Assembly: GCF_000422645.1 (NCBI RefSeq)
Contig: NZ_AUGL01000016.1
Span: 1-64,000 of the forward strand
DNA: 64,000 nt
From: Ferrimonas futtsuensis DSM 18154
GTDB lineage: Bacteria > Pseudomonadota > Gammaproteobacteria > Enterobacterales > Shewanellaceae
Direction: 5' to 3'
The notes below the pieces were generated by a model. The model worked only from the letters and a program-made list of their open reading frames with translations, searched no databases and was not told the DNA's origin. The first letter of the stretch is position 1; each line of letters begins with the position of its first letter. Of the stretch, positions 27,634-41,883 are shown in pieces. A program made the translations under genes and the position numbers.

Positions 27634-28194
27634 TCAGAGCATCTCGAACACCTTGACCACCTTGCGCACGCCGCTGGTGTTGCGGGCGATCTCCACCGCC
27701 TGGGCGGCCTCTTCCCGGGTGACCAGCCCCAGCAGGAACACCTCGGCGTTCTCGGTGATCACCTTGACCCGGGTGCTGTCGAAATTGTCATCCGCCAGCA
27801 TGCGGCTCTTCACCTTGGTGGTGATCCAGCTGTCGTTACTGATGGTACTGAAGCCCACCGGATTGCCGATGCGGATCTGGTTGTGCACCATGCGCACCCC
27901 GTCCACGGCCCGCGCCTTGGCCACGGCACGATCCCGCAGCATGGTGTTGGGGGCCTGGCCCACCAGCAGCACAGACTGGTTCATGCTGGTCACCGAGATG
28001 TGGGTCTGGTTCTTGATCCCCTCATCGTCGTCCATGGCACGACGAATCTGTACCTCCAGGGTCTGATCGTCAATCTGGCTGCCGACGCTGCGGCGGTCGT
28101 TGACCATCATGGCACCGCCGACGGTGCCCAGCATCACCGCACCGGCACAGCCGTTGAGGATAAGCAGAATCAAAGCGGTTACGGCCCAGCGCAT
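27634..28194 (-). CDS. dolP: BON-domain lipoprotein DolP (YraP)
   Basis: This 186-aa outer-membrane lipoprotein has a signal ending in LNGC (lipidated Cys near 16). Two BON domains (about 45-110 and 120-186) follow. DolP/YraP maintains outer-membrane integrity and supports septal peptidoglycan splitting by binding anionic phospholipid. The start MRWAV is chosen because the upstream frame overlaps diaA. The order dolP-diaA-yraN-lpoA next to divergent rsmI is the same as E. coli yraP-yraO-yraN-yraM-yraL. Confidence 0.93.
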   Translation of the reverse strand: MRWAVTALILLILNGCAGAVMLGTVGGAMMVNDRRSVGSQIDDQTLEVQIRRAMDDDEGIKNQTHISVTSMNQSVLLVGQAPNTMLRDRAVAKARAVDGVRMVHNQIRIGNPVGFSTISNDSWITTKVKSRMLADDNFDSTRVKVITENAEVFLLGLVTREEAAQAVEIARNTSGVRKVVKVFEML

Positions 28195-28195
28195 A

Positions 28196-29128
<933 letters not shown>

Positions 29129-29132
<4 letters not shown>

Positions 29133-30955
29133 TGTTCTGCGCGCAGTCGTCCGCGGCGATACTGGGCCCAGCCCAGCTGTCGGCTCAGCACCCCATCATC
29201 GGCCACGGCCAATTGACCGGAGAGCCCCTGGATGCGGTAGCCGGAAAAGACCCGCATCTGCGCCAGGCGATCGATCAGGGCCCAGCTGTCGTGCCCCATG
29301 GCGTAGAGGCGCAGCTGACTGTCACTGCGTTCCGGCCACAGCTCACTGACCTTGCTGCGTACCGGGGTTTCCCCCAGCAGCCAGGGCATGTCACTGATGT
29401 AGAGCCGGTCCAGATCGCGTCGTTCCTGGCCATTGTCCGCCTTGGCGTTGGCCCGGCTGCTGGTATAGAGCTGGGGTGGCTGGGCGAACACCGAAATGTT
29501 TACATCGATGAAGGGCTTGAGCAGCCGGATCTCGCCGGAGTCGGCGATGATGAAGATCGCGTCCACATCGCCTCGGGAGCGGAAGTCTGCCTTGGTGGTT
29601 CGGCCGAATGCCTGCCTCACCGACTTGATTCGCTCCAGGCTGGCGTCCACCTGCAGGGCGCCGCGCACCGAGGCCTGCATGGTGTCGGTGCGGTCGAAGT
29701 AGTGTACCTCGGCAGGCTCCTCGGTCAGAGTCAGCCAGGTGGCCTCAAACTCCCGGGCCATGCGCCGTCCCAGGGAGGAGGCGGGAGCCAGCACCAGAGG
29801 GTGCTGACGACCGTCCTGATACAGCTTCTCGGCCACATGCATCGCCTCCTCCTCGGGGGAGAGGGCGAAGAAGTAGTGGTGCTCCTCGGCCTGTGGCAGG
29901 TTGGCCGGTTGATTCAGCAGCAGCATGGGCATCTGGGGGTCGGCCACGGCCACCACCTTGTCCACATTGCTCTTAAGCAGGGGACCGATGATGAACTCGG
30001 CACCCTCGGCCACCGCGGTCTGATAGGCCTCGGCCGCATCCAGGCTGCCGGTGTCATAGAAACGGATTTGCCGGCCACTGTCCTGCTCCAGGGCCCGGGA
30101 GAGCAGTCCATCCTGAATCGCCTTGGCCTGGGCGGCCACCCGGCCGGACAGGGGCAGCAGCACGGCCACCGACTGAGGTCGGTAGGGCTGCACCGTCAGG
30201 GCACGCTGGAGGTCCGCCGGCAGGTTTTGAGCGGCGGGGTGGGCGGGGTTGCTGCGCTGCCAGCGAGCCAGTTCGCCCACCAGGGTGGAGGGCTGGATGG
30301 CAAAGTGCTTCGCCAGCCAGGCGAGCTCAAGCCAGCCTCGCCACTGGGGATCCTGACTTTGGCTGACCGCCTCCAGCAGCGCCTGCTCATCCACCTGACC
30401 CAGGTTGTGCCACAGGGCCTCGAAGCTCAGTTGCTGATCGTCGGCACTCTGGTATTTTGACAGGGTGTAGAAGGCCGCAGATGCAGGCAGAGGGGCGGCG
30501 GAAAGCTGGTAGAGCTCGCCTTTCAGCCGGTAGTAGTGTTGCCATTGAGCGCGGTCCAGGGGCCAGTCCAGGGGCCAGTCCAGCAGGGCCAGGGCGTAAC
30601 TGCGTTTCTGCTCCTCCTTGGCCTGTTCCGCCATCAGCAGCCGGTACTCCGCCTGCAGAGTCGGGGCCTCGGCCAGATTCTCTTCCAGAGAGCTGAGCAA
30701 CTGGGCGGCAGAGGCCATATCACCCTGCTCGGTGTAGGCGCGGGCCGCCAGCAACAGCCATTGCTGACGCAGCTCACCCTCACTGGCGGAGGCCTGCTGC
30801 AGATACTGGGACGCACTCTGGGTGACCAGACCCATCTCGATTTTGGCCTTGGGCGCCTTGGGCGCCGGTGCCGGGCCGCTGGCACAGGCGGCCAGCAGGG
30901 CGGTCAACAGCAGAGGCACTGCCCTTTTGGTCAGTTTGCATGAGAAGTTTTTCAA
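29129..30955 (-). CDS. lpoA: Penicillin-binding protein activator LpoA
   Basis: LpoA (608 aa) is an outer-membrane lipoprotein that reaches through the peptidoglycan to stimulate PBP1a. The lipobox is ALLAAC. The N-terminal half is TPR-like helical; the C-terminal half (about 260-600) is a periplasmic-binding-protein fold beginning at SVAVLLPLSGRVAAQA. No ATG gives a proper signal peptide. A TTG at 30955 yields an N-terminus with Lys residues before a hydrophobic core; GTG at 30982 and TTG at 30988 are alternatives. A 12-bp tandem duplication gives LDWPLDWPLD. It is in an operon with yraN, diaA and dolP. Confidence 0.92.
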
Positions 30956-31042
30956 CAGCCAAACCCACTCTGATAAAATCACAGCCAATAGTGTAACCCC
31001 CTGTCGATGCTAAACCAATCAACAGACACCAAGAGATTTTCC

Positions 31043-31882
31043 ATGGAATCCACTGCAACTCTCTATATTGTGCCCACCCCCATAGGCAACCTGGCGGACA
31101 TCACCCAGCGGGCACTGACCGTGCTGGAGCAGGTGGATCTCATCGCCTGTGAAGACACCCGCCACAGCGGCAAGCTGCTCAGCCACTTCGGCATCGGCAC
31201 CAAGACCGTGGCCATTCACGATCACAACGAGCGCCAGCGGGCCCAGTGGGTGATCAGCCGTCTGCAGCAGGGGGAGTCCATCGCCCTGGTCTCCGACGCC
31301 GGTACCCCGCTGATCTCCGACCCCGGCTATCATCTGGTGACCCAGGTGAGAGACGCGGGCCATCCTGTGGTGCCGCTTCCGGGGCCCTGTGCCGCCACCA
31401 CCGCCCTGTGCGCCGCCGGTCTGCCGTCGGATCGCTTCAGTTTCGAAGGCTTTCTGCCCGCCAAGGGCAAGGGACGGATGGATCGCCTGAGTGCCCTGGC
31501 CAAGGAGCCGCGCACCATGATCTTCTATGAGTCCCCTCGCCGGGTGCTGGATACCATCGCCGACATCGTCGCGGTGATGGGGCCGGAGCGCCCGCTGGTG
31601 CTGGCCCGGGAGCTGACCAAGACCTTCGAAACCATCGAGGGTCAGCCGGCTGCCGAGCTGCTGGCCTGGCTCAAGGAGGATGACAACCGTACCCGGGGCG
31701 AGATGGTGCTGATGGTTCACGGCCATAAGCCTGTGGAGAATGAGCTGGATGGTCAGACAGTTAAGGCCCTGGAATTGCTGGCTAAGGAGCTGCCATTGAA
31801 GCGGGCGGCGGCGATCACCGCCGAGATCTTCGGTCATAAAAAGAACGCCCTGTACAAGTACGGCTTGGAGCAGGGCTGGTAG
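31043..31882 (+). CDS. rsmI: 16S rRNA (cytidine-1402-2'-O)-methyltransferase
   Basis: RsmI (279 aa) methylates the ribose of C1402 in the ribosomal P site. Tetrapyrrole-methylase fold motifs are present: [45 protein letters not shown], and FYESPRR. The ATG at 31043 is preferred to the one at 31007 because AAGAGA precedes it and the protein starts as E. coli RsmI does. It is divergent from lpoA, as in enterics. Confidence 0.96.
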   Translation: MESTATLYIVPTPIGNLADITQRALTVLEQVDLIACEDTRHSGKLLSHFGIGTKTVAIHDHNERQRAQWVISRLQQGESIALVSDAGTPLISDPGYHLVTQVRDAGHPVVPLPGPCAATTALCAAGLPSDRFSFEGFLPAKGKGRMDRLSALAKEPRTMIFYESPRRVLDTIADIVAVMGPERPLVLARELTKTFETIEGQPAAELLAWLKEDDNRTRGEMVLMVHGHKPVENELDGQTVKALELLAKELPLKRAAAITAEIFGHKKNALYKYGLEQGW

Positions 31883-31901
31883 CGGGTTATACTCCGCCTC
31901 C

Positions 31902-32280
<379 letters not shown>

Positions 32281-32292
32281 ACAGCATAGATA

Positions 32293-32325
32293 ACCCGCAT
32301 TGCCGAAAGGTGATGCGGGTTTTTC
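32293..32325 (+). terminator. Terminator of rnpB
   Basis: ACCCGCAT and ATGCGGGT form an 8-bp stem with a 12-nt loop, followed by TTTTCTTT. It lies just 3' of RNase P RNA. Confidence 0.88.
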
Positions 32326-32404
32326 TTTATCTAAAGCATCGGTGCCCGCAGGTAACCGCTGTGGTGGGTTGGATGACGGGATGCTTCTTCCACCTCTGCT
32401 GGAA

Positions 32405-32440
32405 ATAAAACGCCCCGCCAGTTCCGTGGCGGGGCGAAAA
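32405..32440 (-). terminator. Terminator of the S9 peptidase gene
   Basis: The 10-bp stem CGCCCCGCCA/TGGCGGGGCG with a 6-nt loop is followed by TTTTATTTC on the minus strand, about 110 nt beyond the stop codon. Confidence 0.8.
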
Positions 32441-32546
32441 GGACGAACACAACCATTCAAGGTAGTCACATCGCAAGTGACTCTTTCAACTTAGCCTTGG
32501 GTGGTGAATTATTCAACAAATTTGAATAAATATTACTCGGCTTCGG

Positions 32547-35009
32547 TCAGGGGTTGAGGTTCTGCTCGAACAGGCGGTAGATGCGGCGGTACTCATCCAG
32601 CCAGCTGGAGGGCTGACGGAAGCCGTGGGGTTCGACCGGATAGATGGCGGTCTCAAACATCGGCTTCTCCAGTTCGATCAGCCTCTGCACCAGGCGCACA
32701 CTGTCCTGGAAGAAGACGTTGTCATCCAGCACGCCACTCATGATCAGCAGGGGTTTCTGTAACCCCTGGGCAAACTCGATGGGGGAGCTGCGCTCATAGG
32801 CGATGGGATCCACATCCGGGGTATTGAGGATGTTGGAGGTGTAGCCGTAGTTGTAGTGGGCCCAGTCGGTCACCGGCCGCAGGGCGGCTCCGGCCTGGAA
32901 GCGTTCCGGCTCGGTGAACAGCGCCATAAAGGTGAGGAAGCCGCCGTAGGAGCCGCCGTAGGTGCCCACCCGCTGCGGGTCCACCCCCAGGGAGGCGGAC
33001 ATCCAGTCGATGCCGTCGAGCATATCCTCCACTTCGCTGTGGCCCATGTTGCGGTAGATGGCGGTGCGCCAGTCTCGGCCATAGCCCTTGGAGCCGCGGT
33101 AGTCGATGTCCATCACCACGTAGCCCTGTTGGGCCAGCAGGTTGTGGAACATGAATTCGCGGAAGTATCCGGACCAGCCGAAGTGGGCGTTCTGCAGGTA
33201 GCCGGCGCCATGGTTGAAGATCACCGCGGGGTATTGGCCATCGCGCTTCTTGCTGTCGTTCAGGGGGCGGAAGATGCGGGCGTAGACCGGCTTGGCCTGA
33301 TGGCTGGAGGGGATCGCCACCACTTCAGGGGCCTGCCAGGGGTACTCCAGGAAGGCCTGGCTGGTGGTGTGGGTCAGCTGAGCGGGCTGAGCGCCCAGAG
33401 GCTGCAGGAACAGCTCCGGCGGCCTGCTGCGGCTGGAGGCGGTCAGCAGCAGCTGGGTTTCATCCGGGCTGAGGCGATACTCCAGGCCACCCTTGAGATC
33501 GGTTTCCTGACGCAGTTCGCCGCCGTCACTGGCGACGCTGAACACCTCATACTGGCCGGGGTGATGGCGGTTGGCCTTGAAGAAGAAGCGGCTGCCGTCG
33601 CGGCTCTGGGTCAGGTTGCTGACCACAAACTCGCCCCGGGTCAGCGCCCTGGCCTTGCCATTCAGTGGCTTGAGGTAGAGGTGGGAGTAGCCGCTCTCCT
33701 CGGAGAGGTAGTAGAGACTCTGGCCATCCCGGCTCCAGCCAAATTCGTTGTGGGTGTAGTTCACCCAGGCCTCATCGTGGAGGCGATGTTCGGTGGCGAG
33801 GCTGCCCTTGGCAAGGTCCACCCTTGCCAGCCAGCGATCCTTGTTGTCCGCCTGGGACTCCAGCATCACCGCCAGCTTGTCGCCCCGGGGAGACCACTGG
33901 ATCGGGCTCTGCTTCCAGCCCCAGTCCTGCATCAGGGTGATCACCCGCAGCGCCTTTTCACTCTGGTAGGTGTCGCCGCGCTTCTCGGCGTTTTCCGCCT
34001 TGACCCTGGCCAGCACATCCTCATCGAAGCCGGTCAGTCCTTCCCAGCTGATGTGGGTCACGCTGCCGTTTTGGCTGTCCAGCAGCACCAGCCGGTGGGC
34101 CTTCACCTCGGCTTCGGCGACCCGGGCACGGGCGGGCTGGGCGGCCACATAGCCCTTCTTGTCCAGGTAGTTGGGCATGATGTCGTGATCTTTGCGCCAG
34201 CTGCCCTCCTTGTCGGTGACCACCGCCAGGATATGGCGACCGTCGGGGGAGGGGCTGAGGGTCACCAGTCGCTCACTGGCATTCAGGTAGAAAGGCGCCG
34301 GCGCCAGGCTGGCATCGGCCTGACGACGTTGTGCCTGACGGGCAGTCTGTTCGGCGGCGTCTTTGTACTGATTGTCCACGTACTGGATCAGCCGTTTTTG
34401 CTGCTTGGCCAGGTAGGTGTCGGCCACTTTGGCGCCGTCTGGCTTCTGACCAAACACCAGCTCGGCGTGCAGCAGGGTGCGGCCACTCTGGGGCTCGATG
34501 CGAAACAGCTTGTTGCCTCGTTGCACCAGCAACTGGTTGTCCAGGGTGAAGCTGAACTGGTCGATGGCACTGCTGTCCCGGGTCAGCTGACGAGGTTGGT
34601 CGCCGGGGCGGGCCACAAACAGGTTGCCCTCATACAACCAGGCGGCCAGGGTGCCGTCCGGGCTCAGGGTCTTCTCCTCGGCCAGGGCCCAGTCGCTGAA
34701 GGCCAGGGGCTGGGGGGGGCCCTTGGCGTCGACCTCGAAGGCACGGCTCAGCTTGGAACCCTGCTCCTTCTGCCAGTAGTAGACCCGCTGGCCATCCAGA
34801 GACCACAGGGGCTGCTGAGGCGCGTTCCCCATCCAGTCCGGGTCCGCCATGATCTGTTTCAGGGTCAGTGGCTGTGCCGCGTCAACTATGGGCAACGGGG
34901 CCATCAGCTGAGGTGGAGATTGGGTGACCGCGGTGGGGGCGTCGGGCGCGGTGACCGCGCAGGCGCTCAGCAGGCTGAGGGAGATGCCCAGACTCATCCA
35001 TTTTTTCAT
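32547..35009 (-). CDS. S9-family (prolyl oligopeptidase-type) peptidase lipoprotein
   Basis: This is an 820-aa serine peptidase with a lipoprotein signal (LLSACAV, Cys near 17), so it probably works in the periplasm or on the outer membrane. An N-terminal beta-propeller region (about 50-560) precedes the alpha/beta-hydrolase domain. The nucleophile Ser is in TYGGSYGGF, the acid Asp in SGVLDDNVFF, and the His in PVEPHGF. This is the DPP-IV/acylaminoacyl-peptidase-type layout of subfamilies S9B/C. Periplasmic enzymes of this type support growth on peptides. It is transcribed alone. Confidence 0.9.
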   Translation of the reverse strand: MKKWMSLGISLSLLSACAVTAPDAPTAVTQSPPQLMAPLPIVDAAQPLTLKQIMADPDWMGNAPQQPLWSLDGQRVYYWQKEQGSKLSRAFEVDAKGPPQPLAFSDWALAEEKTLSPDGTLAAWLYEGNLFVARPGDQPRQLTRDSSAIDQFSFTLDNQLLVQRGNKLFRIEPQSGRTLLHAELVFGQKPDGAKVADTYLAKQQKRLIQYVDNQYKDAAEQTARQAQRRQADASLAPAPFYLNASERLVTLSPSPDGRHILAVVTDKEGSWRKDHDIMPNYLDKKGYVAAQPARARVAEAEVKAHRLVLLDSQNGSVTHISWEGLTGFDEDVLARVKAENAEKRGDTYQSEKALRVITLMQDWGWKQSPIQWSPRGDKLAVMLESQADNKDRWLARVDLAKGSLATEHRLHDEAWVNYTHNEFGWSRDGQSLYYLSEESGYSHLYLKPLNGKARALTRGEFVVSNLTQSRDGSRFFFKANRHHPGQYEVFSVASDGGELRQETDLKGGLEYRLSPDETQLLLTASSRSRPPELFLQPLGAQPAQLTHTTSQAFLEYPWQAPEVVAIPSSHQAKPVYARIFRPLNDSKKRDGQYPAVIFNHGAGYLQNAHFGWSGYFREFMFHNLLAQQGYVVMDIDYRGSKGYGRDWRTAIYRNMGHSEVEDMLDGIDWMSASLGVDPQRVGTYGGSYGGFLTFMALFTEPERFQAGAALRPVTDWAHYNYGYTSNILNTPDVDPIAYERSSPIEFAQGLQKPLLIMSGVLDDNVFFQDSVRLVQRLIELEKPMFETAIYPVEPHGFRQPSSWLDEYRRIYRLFEQNLNP

Positions 35010-35095
35010 TGTTGTAGGGATCCTTGGCGTGTGTTTGACCGTGATTTATATCACAGTGACTCCCCGGCATCAGCCAGCAGAGAGGCGTGGGGCGT

Positions 35096-35674
35096 TCAGT
35101 TTTGTTTCAAGAAGTTATCCAGCAGCGCCAGCCCCTGCTCGGTGAGCACGGACTCGGGGTGGAACTGTACGCCCTCCAGGGGCAGGGAGGTGTGGCGCAG
35201 GCCCATGATCTCCGGCTGCCCCAACTGGTTGTGGCACCAGGCGGTGACCTCCAGACAGTCGGGCAGGGTGTCCGGGTCCACCACCAGCGAGTGGTAGCGG
35301 GTGACCCTGAGGGGGTCCGGCAGTCCCTGAAACACGCCGAGGTTTCGGTGGCGAATGCTGGAGGTCTTGCCGTGCATCACCCGGTGGGCCCTCACCACCT
35401 GAGCGCCCAGGCTCTGGGCGATGGTCTGGTGGCCCAGGCAGACGCCGAGGATGGGCAGCCGGCCGCAGAAGTGCTTCACCAGTGACAGGGAGAGTCCCGC
35501 TTCGTTGGGGCTGCAGGGCCCGGGGGAGATCACCAGATAGTCGGGATTCAGCGCCTCGATCTCCGCCAGGCTGGTGGCGTCGTTTCGACGGACCACGACC
35601 TGTTCACCCAACTGCTGGAAATACTGCACCAGGTTGTAGGTAAAGGAGTCGTAGTTGTCGAGCATCAGCAGCAT
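35096..35674 (-). CDS. pabA: Aminodeoxychorismate synthase component II (glutamine amidotransferase)
   Basis: PabA (192 aa) releases ammonia from glutamine for PabB in folate synthesis. Triad residues: Cys79 in GVCLGHQ, His172 and Glu174 in [38 protein letters not shown] and RYHSLVV follow E. coli PabA more closely than TrpG. In organisms with only one such subunit it may also serve anthranilate synthase. ATG 35674 has AGGGACCC upstream; the ATG three codons later is possible. Upstream lies a 324-nt non-coding region with unusual inverted repeats. Confidence 0.93.
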   Translation of the reverse strand: MLLMLDNYDSFTYNLVQYFQQLGEQVVVRRNDATSLAEIEALNPDYLVISPGPCSPNEAGLSLSLVKHFCGRLPILGVCLGHQTIAQSLGAQVVRAHRVMHGKTSSIRHRNLGVFQGLPDPLRVTRYHSLVVDPDTLPDCLEVTAWCHNQLGQPEIMGLRHTSLPLEGVQFHPESVLTEQGLALLDNFLKQN

Positions 35675-35808
35675 GGAGGGTCCCTGTCGGCTTAGGCGAA
35701 GCGCTGGCATTCTACCCCCATGGGCCGAAGAGATCATCCCGGATGGAGGGGATCTCCTGTGCGGGAGAGGGATCGCTGCGGTGAGGTGGGGCTATTCAGA
35801 TGATTCTT

Positions 35809-35886
35809 CCAAGGTGAGAGCGGGTGTCTCTGTGGCTGGCGGTAACGGCGTCCCATGCCGGGACCTGAGACTGGTTTGCACCTTGG
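35809..35886 (-). other. Candidate structured RNA or operator, nested inverted repeats
   Basis: Three inverted repeats are nested. CCAAGGTG (35809-35816) pairs with CACCTTGG (35879-35886), GTCTC (35826-35830) with GAGAC (35867-35871), and GTCCC (35850-35854) with GGGAC (35860-35864) around a 5-nt loop. Both strands can fold. It lies about 140 nt upstream of pabA, read in the same direction as minus-strand pabA. The family is not recognised. Confidence 0.4.
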
Positions 35887-35949
35887 GTGGCTTTCGGAAC
35901 ATTTTGCCCGGCTCTCAATTGGGGGGTGTGCTTAATCCACAGAAACAAC

Positions 35950-35972
35950 AACGCCGCTCAGGGAGCGGCGTT
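35950..35972 (-). terminator. Terminator of grcA
   Basis: AACGCCGCT-CAGGG-AGCGGCGTT, followed on the minus strand by TGTTGTTTC, lies about 27 nt after the grcA stop codon. Confidence 0.75.
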
Positions 35973-35998
35973 AACAGGCGAAGGGCGCGTTGGCGTCC

Positions 35999-36430
35999 TT
36001 ACAGGCTGTCGGTGAAGGTCCGGGCCACAACGTCGCGCTGCTGTTCCAGGGTCAGGGAGTTGAAGCGAACGGCGTAACCGGAGACGCGGATGGTCAGTTG
36101 GGCGTTGTCGCTGATCAGAGCGTAGTCATCGTCGTTGGCGGAACCGGCTTCTACACGCTCACGGGCGTCCATCAGCTTCTGCAGGACGTCACGCTGCAGT
36201 ACGTTCACGTTCAGGTGCTGACCGCCTTCGCGACCGGCAGGGTTGGCGGACTCAACAGGCAGTTCACGGGACTCGTACTCACCCAGGTCGGTCAGGGCAA
36301 CAACCTGGTCGGCTTCATACTTCTCTTTCGCGGCAACACAGCGGGCTTCGCCAGCAGCCTTGTCAATCAGCCAGATGCTGCCTACCAGGGCGGTGTCGGC
36401 GGATTGAGTGATCTGAATTCCTGTTACCAT
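35999..36430 (-). CDS. grcA: Autonomous glycyl radical cofactor GrcA
   Basis: GrcA (143 aa; E. coli YfiD is 127) is a spare C-terminal part for pyruvate formate-lyase. It restores activity when oxygen has cut PflB at its glycyl radical. The radical site is Gly118 in [22 protein letters not shown] is the other conserved block. The start MVTGIQIT matches E. coli MITGIQIT. The extra length is an acidic insert (about residues 88-105, around [16 protein letters not shown]) just before the glycyl-radical segment. It fits a facultative anaerobe. Confidence 0.96.
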   Translation of the reverse strand: MVTGIQITQSADTALVGSIWLIDKAAGEARCVAAKEKYEADQVVALTDLGEYESRELPVESANPAGREGGQHLNVNVLQRDVLQKLMDARERVEAGSANDDDYALISDNAQLTIRVSGYAVRFNSLTLEQQRDVVARTFTDSL

Positions 36431-36548
36431 CTTCGTACATCCTATTGTGATAGTGAGAACTGGCTTCAGATTACGCCATCCCAATCCCGTTGACACATGA
36501 CTTATTTCATGGTGGTCAATGAAACCCGCTCATGCGGGGTGGTTTTCT

Positions 36549-36562
36549 GTGATCTGGATCTG
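36549..36562. promoter_or_regulatory. Possible FNR/CRP-type site upstream of grcA
   Basis: GTGAT-CTGG-ATCTG matches 7 of 10 specified bases of the FNR dyad TTGAT-N4-ATCAA, and its left half also fits CRP (TGTGATCT). It lies between divergent grcA and the HDOD gene. FNR control of grcA is known in enterics. The site itself is inferred. Confidence 0.35.
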
Positions 36563-36592
36563 TGGTAGGGCGGTAAAACTGCCGCGCGGAGT

Positions 36593-36609
36593 TGCACCCT
36601 AATGGTGCG
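36593..36609. promoter_or_regulatory. NtrC-like dyad
   Basis: TGCAC-N7-GTGCG reads TGCACCCTAATGGTGCG. It closely matches the NtrC-site form TGCAC-N7-GTGCA and shares the core CTAATGGTGC with the site upstream of glnK. No good sigma-54 promoter is visible on either side, so its target is unclear. Confidence 0.4.
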
Positions 36610-36705
36610 TGTGAATTTCCTCTGAGGAAAAACTGCTTCCGCAGGGCGGAAATTCCCTAAGTGCTTGTGATATAAAAGTCAAAAAGGCACAACCATTAGA
36701 TAACA

Positions 36706-37791
36706 GTGAATACCCAACTTCCAAAACCTCAGATGCTGGAGCAGCTCGAACAGCAGTTCTGGCAGTATCAGAGTCTCTCTGAACCTGTCCACGCTCCGAT
36801 GACCACCATGGAGGACGAGGTCGCCTTCGTCTGGCGCCACAAGCTGGCGGTAGAACGGGCAGCGGAGTTCAAGCGGATCCAGAAGAACCTGAAGCGCAAT
36901 GAGGAGCAGGAGAAACTGAAGCAGTTCTTCTGCCGCGCTTATGAGACGGAGCTGGGGCGTTTAATGGCTCAGCCCGAGGGGCTGCAGAGGGTGCTGGGCA
37001 TCGAAGTGGCTCAGCTGGAGATGCTGGAGCTGCTGCTCAACCCCGATGGCGACGTTCGCCGGCTGACCCGGTTTATCGAAGCGGACCCTTGGCTCAGCCA
37101 GGCGCTGATCCGCCACATCAACTCCAATCGCTCCGAGTATCGCCGCGCCAGTGGCCTGCAGGATGTGCATCTGGCGATCAACTACCTGGGGTATGAAAAA
37201 CTGGCTCAGCTGATTCCCGGTCTGGTGTTTGAACACTGGAGCTGGTCACCGGATCAGAGTCAGGGGCTGCATCAGCGTAAGTTGTGGCGCTGGTGCCGGT
37301 TGCTGAAATCCAAGGCGGAGCACTGGCTCAGGGAGGAGGGGGAGAACCCCGATCATGCCCGCATCTACGCCTGTCTGTTTGCCCTGGGCCCCATACTGAT
37401 CCACCGTAAGGCGACGCACCTCTATCAGCGAATGAGGGGGGAGTGGATGAATCAGGCCAGGCTGGAGCCCGGCGGTGAGCTGTATGAGGCGCTGCGCTAC
37501 CTGCGTTTGCCCTGCGAGCCTGTGGCGGAACACCTGCAACAGCACCTGGTCATAGGTCGTCGTTTCCTGGAGGGAATTGGCTATCAGGGGCGCCTGCTTG
37601 AGTTGATGGGCTCTCTGGAGCAACCCTGGTTGCGCGCCGAGCCGGCCGCCCGAGCCATGAGCCGCGCCTTTGGCGAGGTGGTCTATCTGACCCTGTCTGG
37701 CAGGGTAATGAAAGAGGTGGACGGACTGGAGGTGATCAGCGGCTATTACCAGATCCCGGAAGCCAGAGTGAAGGCCCAGAGCCGGCGTTAA
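36706..37791 (+). CDS. HDOD-domain protein
   Basis: This 361-aa protein has an HDOD domain (about 90-320), a catalytically dead relative of HD hydrolases found in signalling and regulatory proteins. Supporting sequence: LLNPDGDVRRLTRFIEADPWLSQALIRHINS and AINYLGYEKLAQLI. The N-terminal 85 residues are helical and charged, possibly a coiled coil. There is no output domain such as GGDEF or EAL. The start is a GTG at 36706 with no clear ribosome-binding site; the ATG at 36733 is an alternative. It stands alone between grcA and astC. Confidence 0.75.
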   Translation: MNTQLPKPQMLEQLEQQFWQYQSLSEPVHAPMTTMEDEVAFVWRHKLAVERAAEFKRIQKNLKRNEEQEKLKQFFCRAYETELGRLMAQPEGLQRVLGIEVAQLEMLELLLNPDGDVRRLTRFIEADPWLSQALIRHINSNRSEYRRASGLQDVHLAINYLGYEKLAQLIPGLVFEHWSWSPDQSQGLHQRKLWRWCRLLKSKAEHWLREEGENPDHARIYACLFALGPILIHRKATHLYQRMRGEWMNQARLEPGGELYEALRYLRLPCEPVAEHLQQHLVIGRRFLEGIGYQGRLLELMGSLEQPWLRAEPAARAMSRAFGEVVYLTLSGRVMKEVDGLEVISGYYQIPEARVKAQSRR

Positions 37792-39341
<1,550 letters not shown>

Positions 39342-39380
39342 CTCCCTCCCCGCCAGGGCGAGTAGGAGAGGAGACCGGCC

Positions 39381-41874
<2,494 letters not shown>

Positions 41875-41883
41875 AGGAGTAAG

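Larger units (their letters stand above)
35675..35998. other. 324-nt non-coding region between grcA and pabA
   Basis: No convincing gene is present. It contains the grcA terminator hairpin (35950-35972), a set of nested inverted repeats (35809-35886, listed separately), and a GAGATC/GATCTC repeat closer to pabA. A TAGAAT that could be a pabA -10 lies near 35710 on the minus strand, without a convincing -35. Confidence 0.5.

Noticed and set aside
35096-35674. Call as trpG (anthranilate synthase component II)
   Set aside because: Sequence blocks follow E. coli PabA more closely and no trp gene other than trpS is near. Dual use cannot be excluded.
35838-35845. GGCGGTAA resembling part of an FMN riboswitch
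   Set aside because: The other conserved FMN-element blocks and the six-stem order are missing, and the downstream gene is not riboflavin-related.
35861-35871. CTGAGA, as in TPP riboswitches
   Set aside because: It occurs without the GGGGTGC and AACCTGA blocks. It is one arm of the GTCTC/GAGAC repeat.
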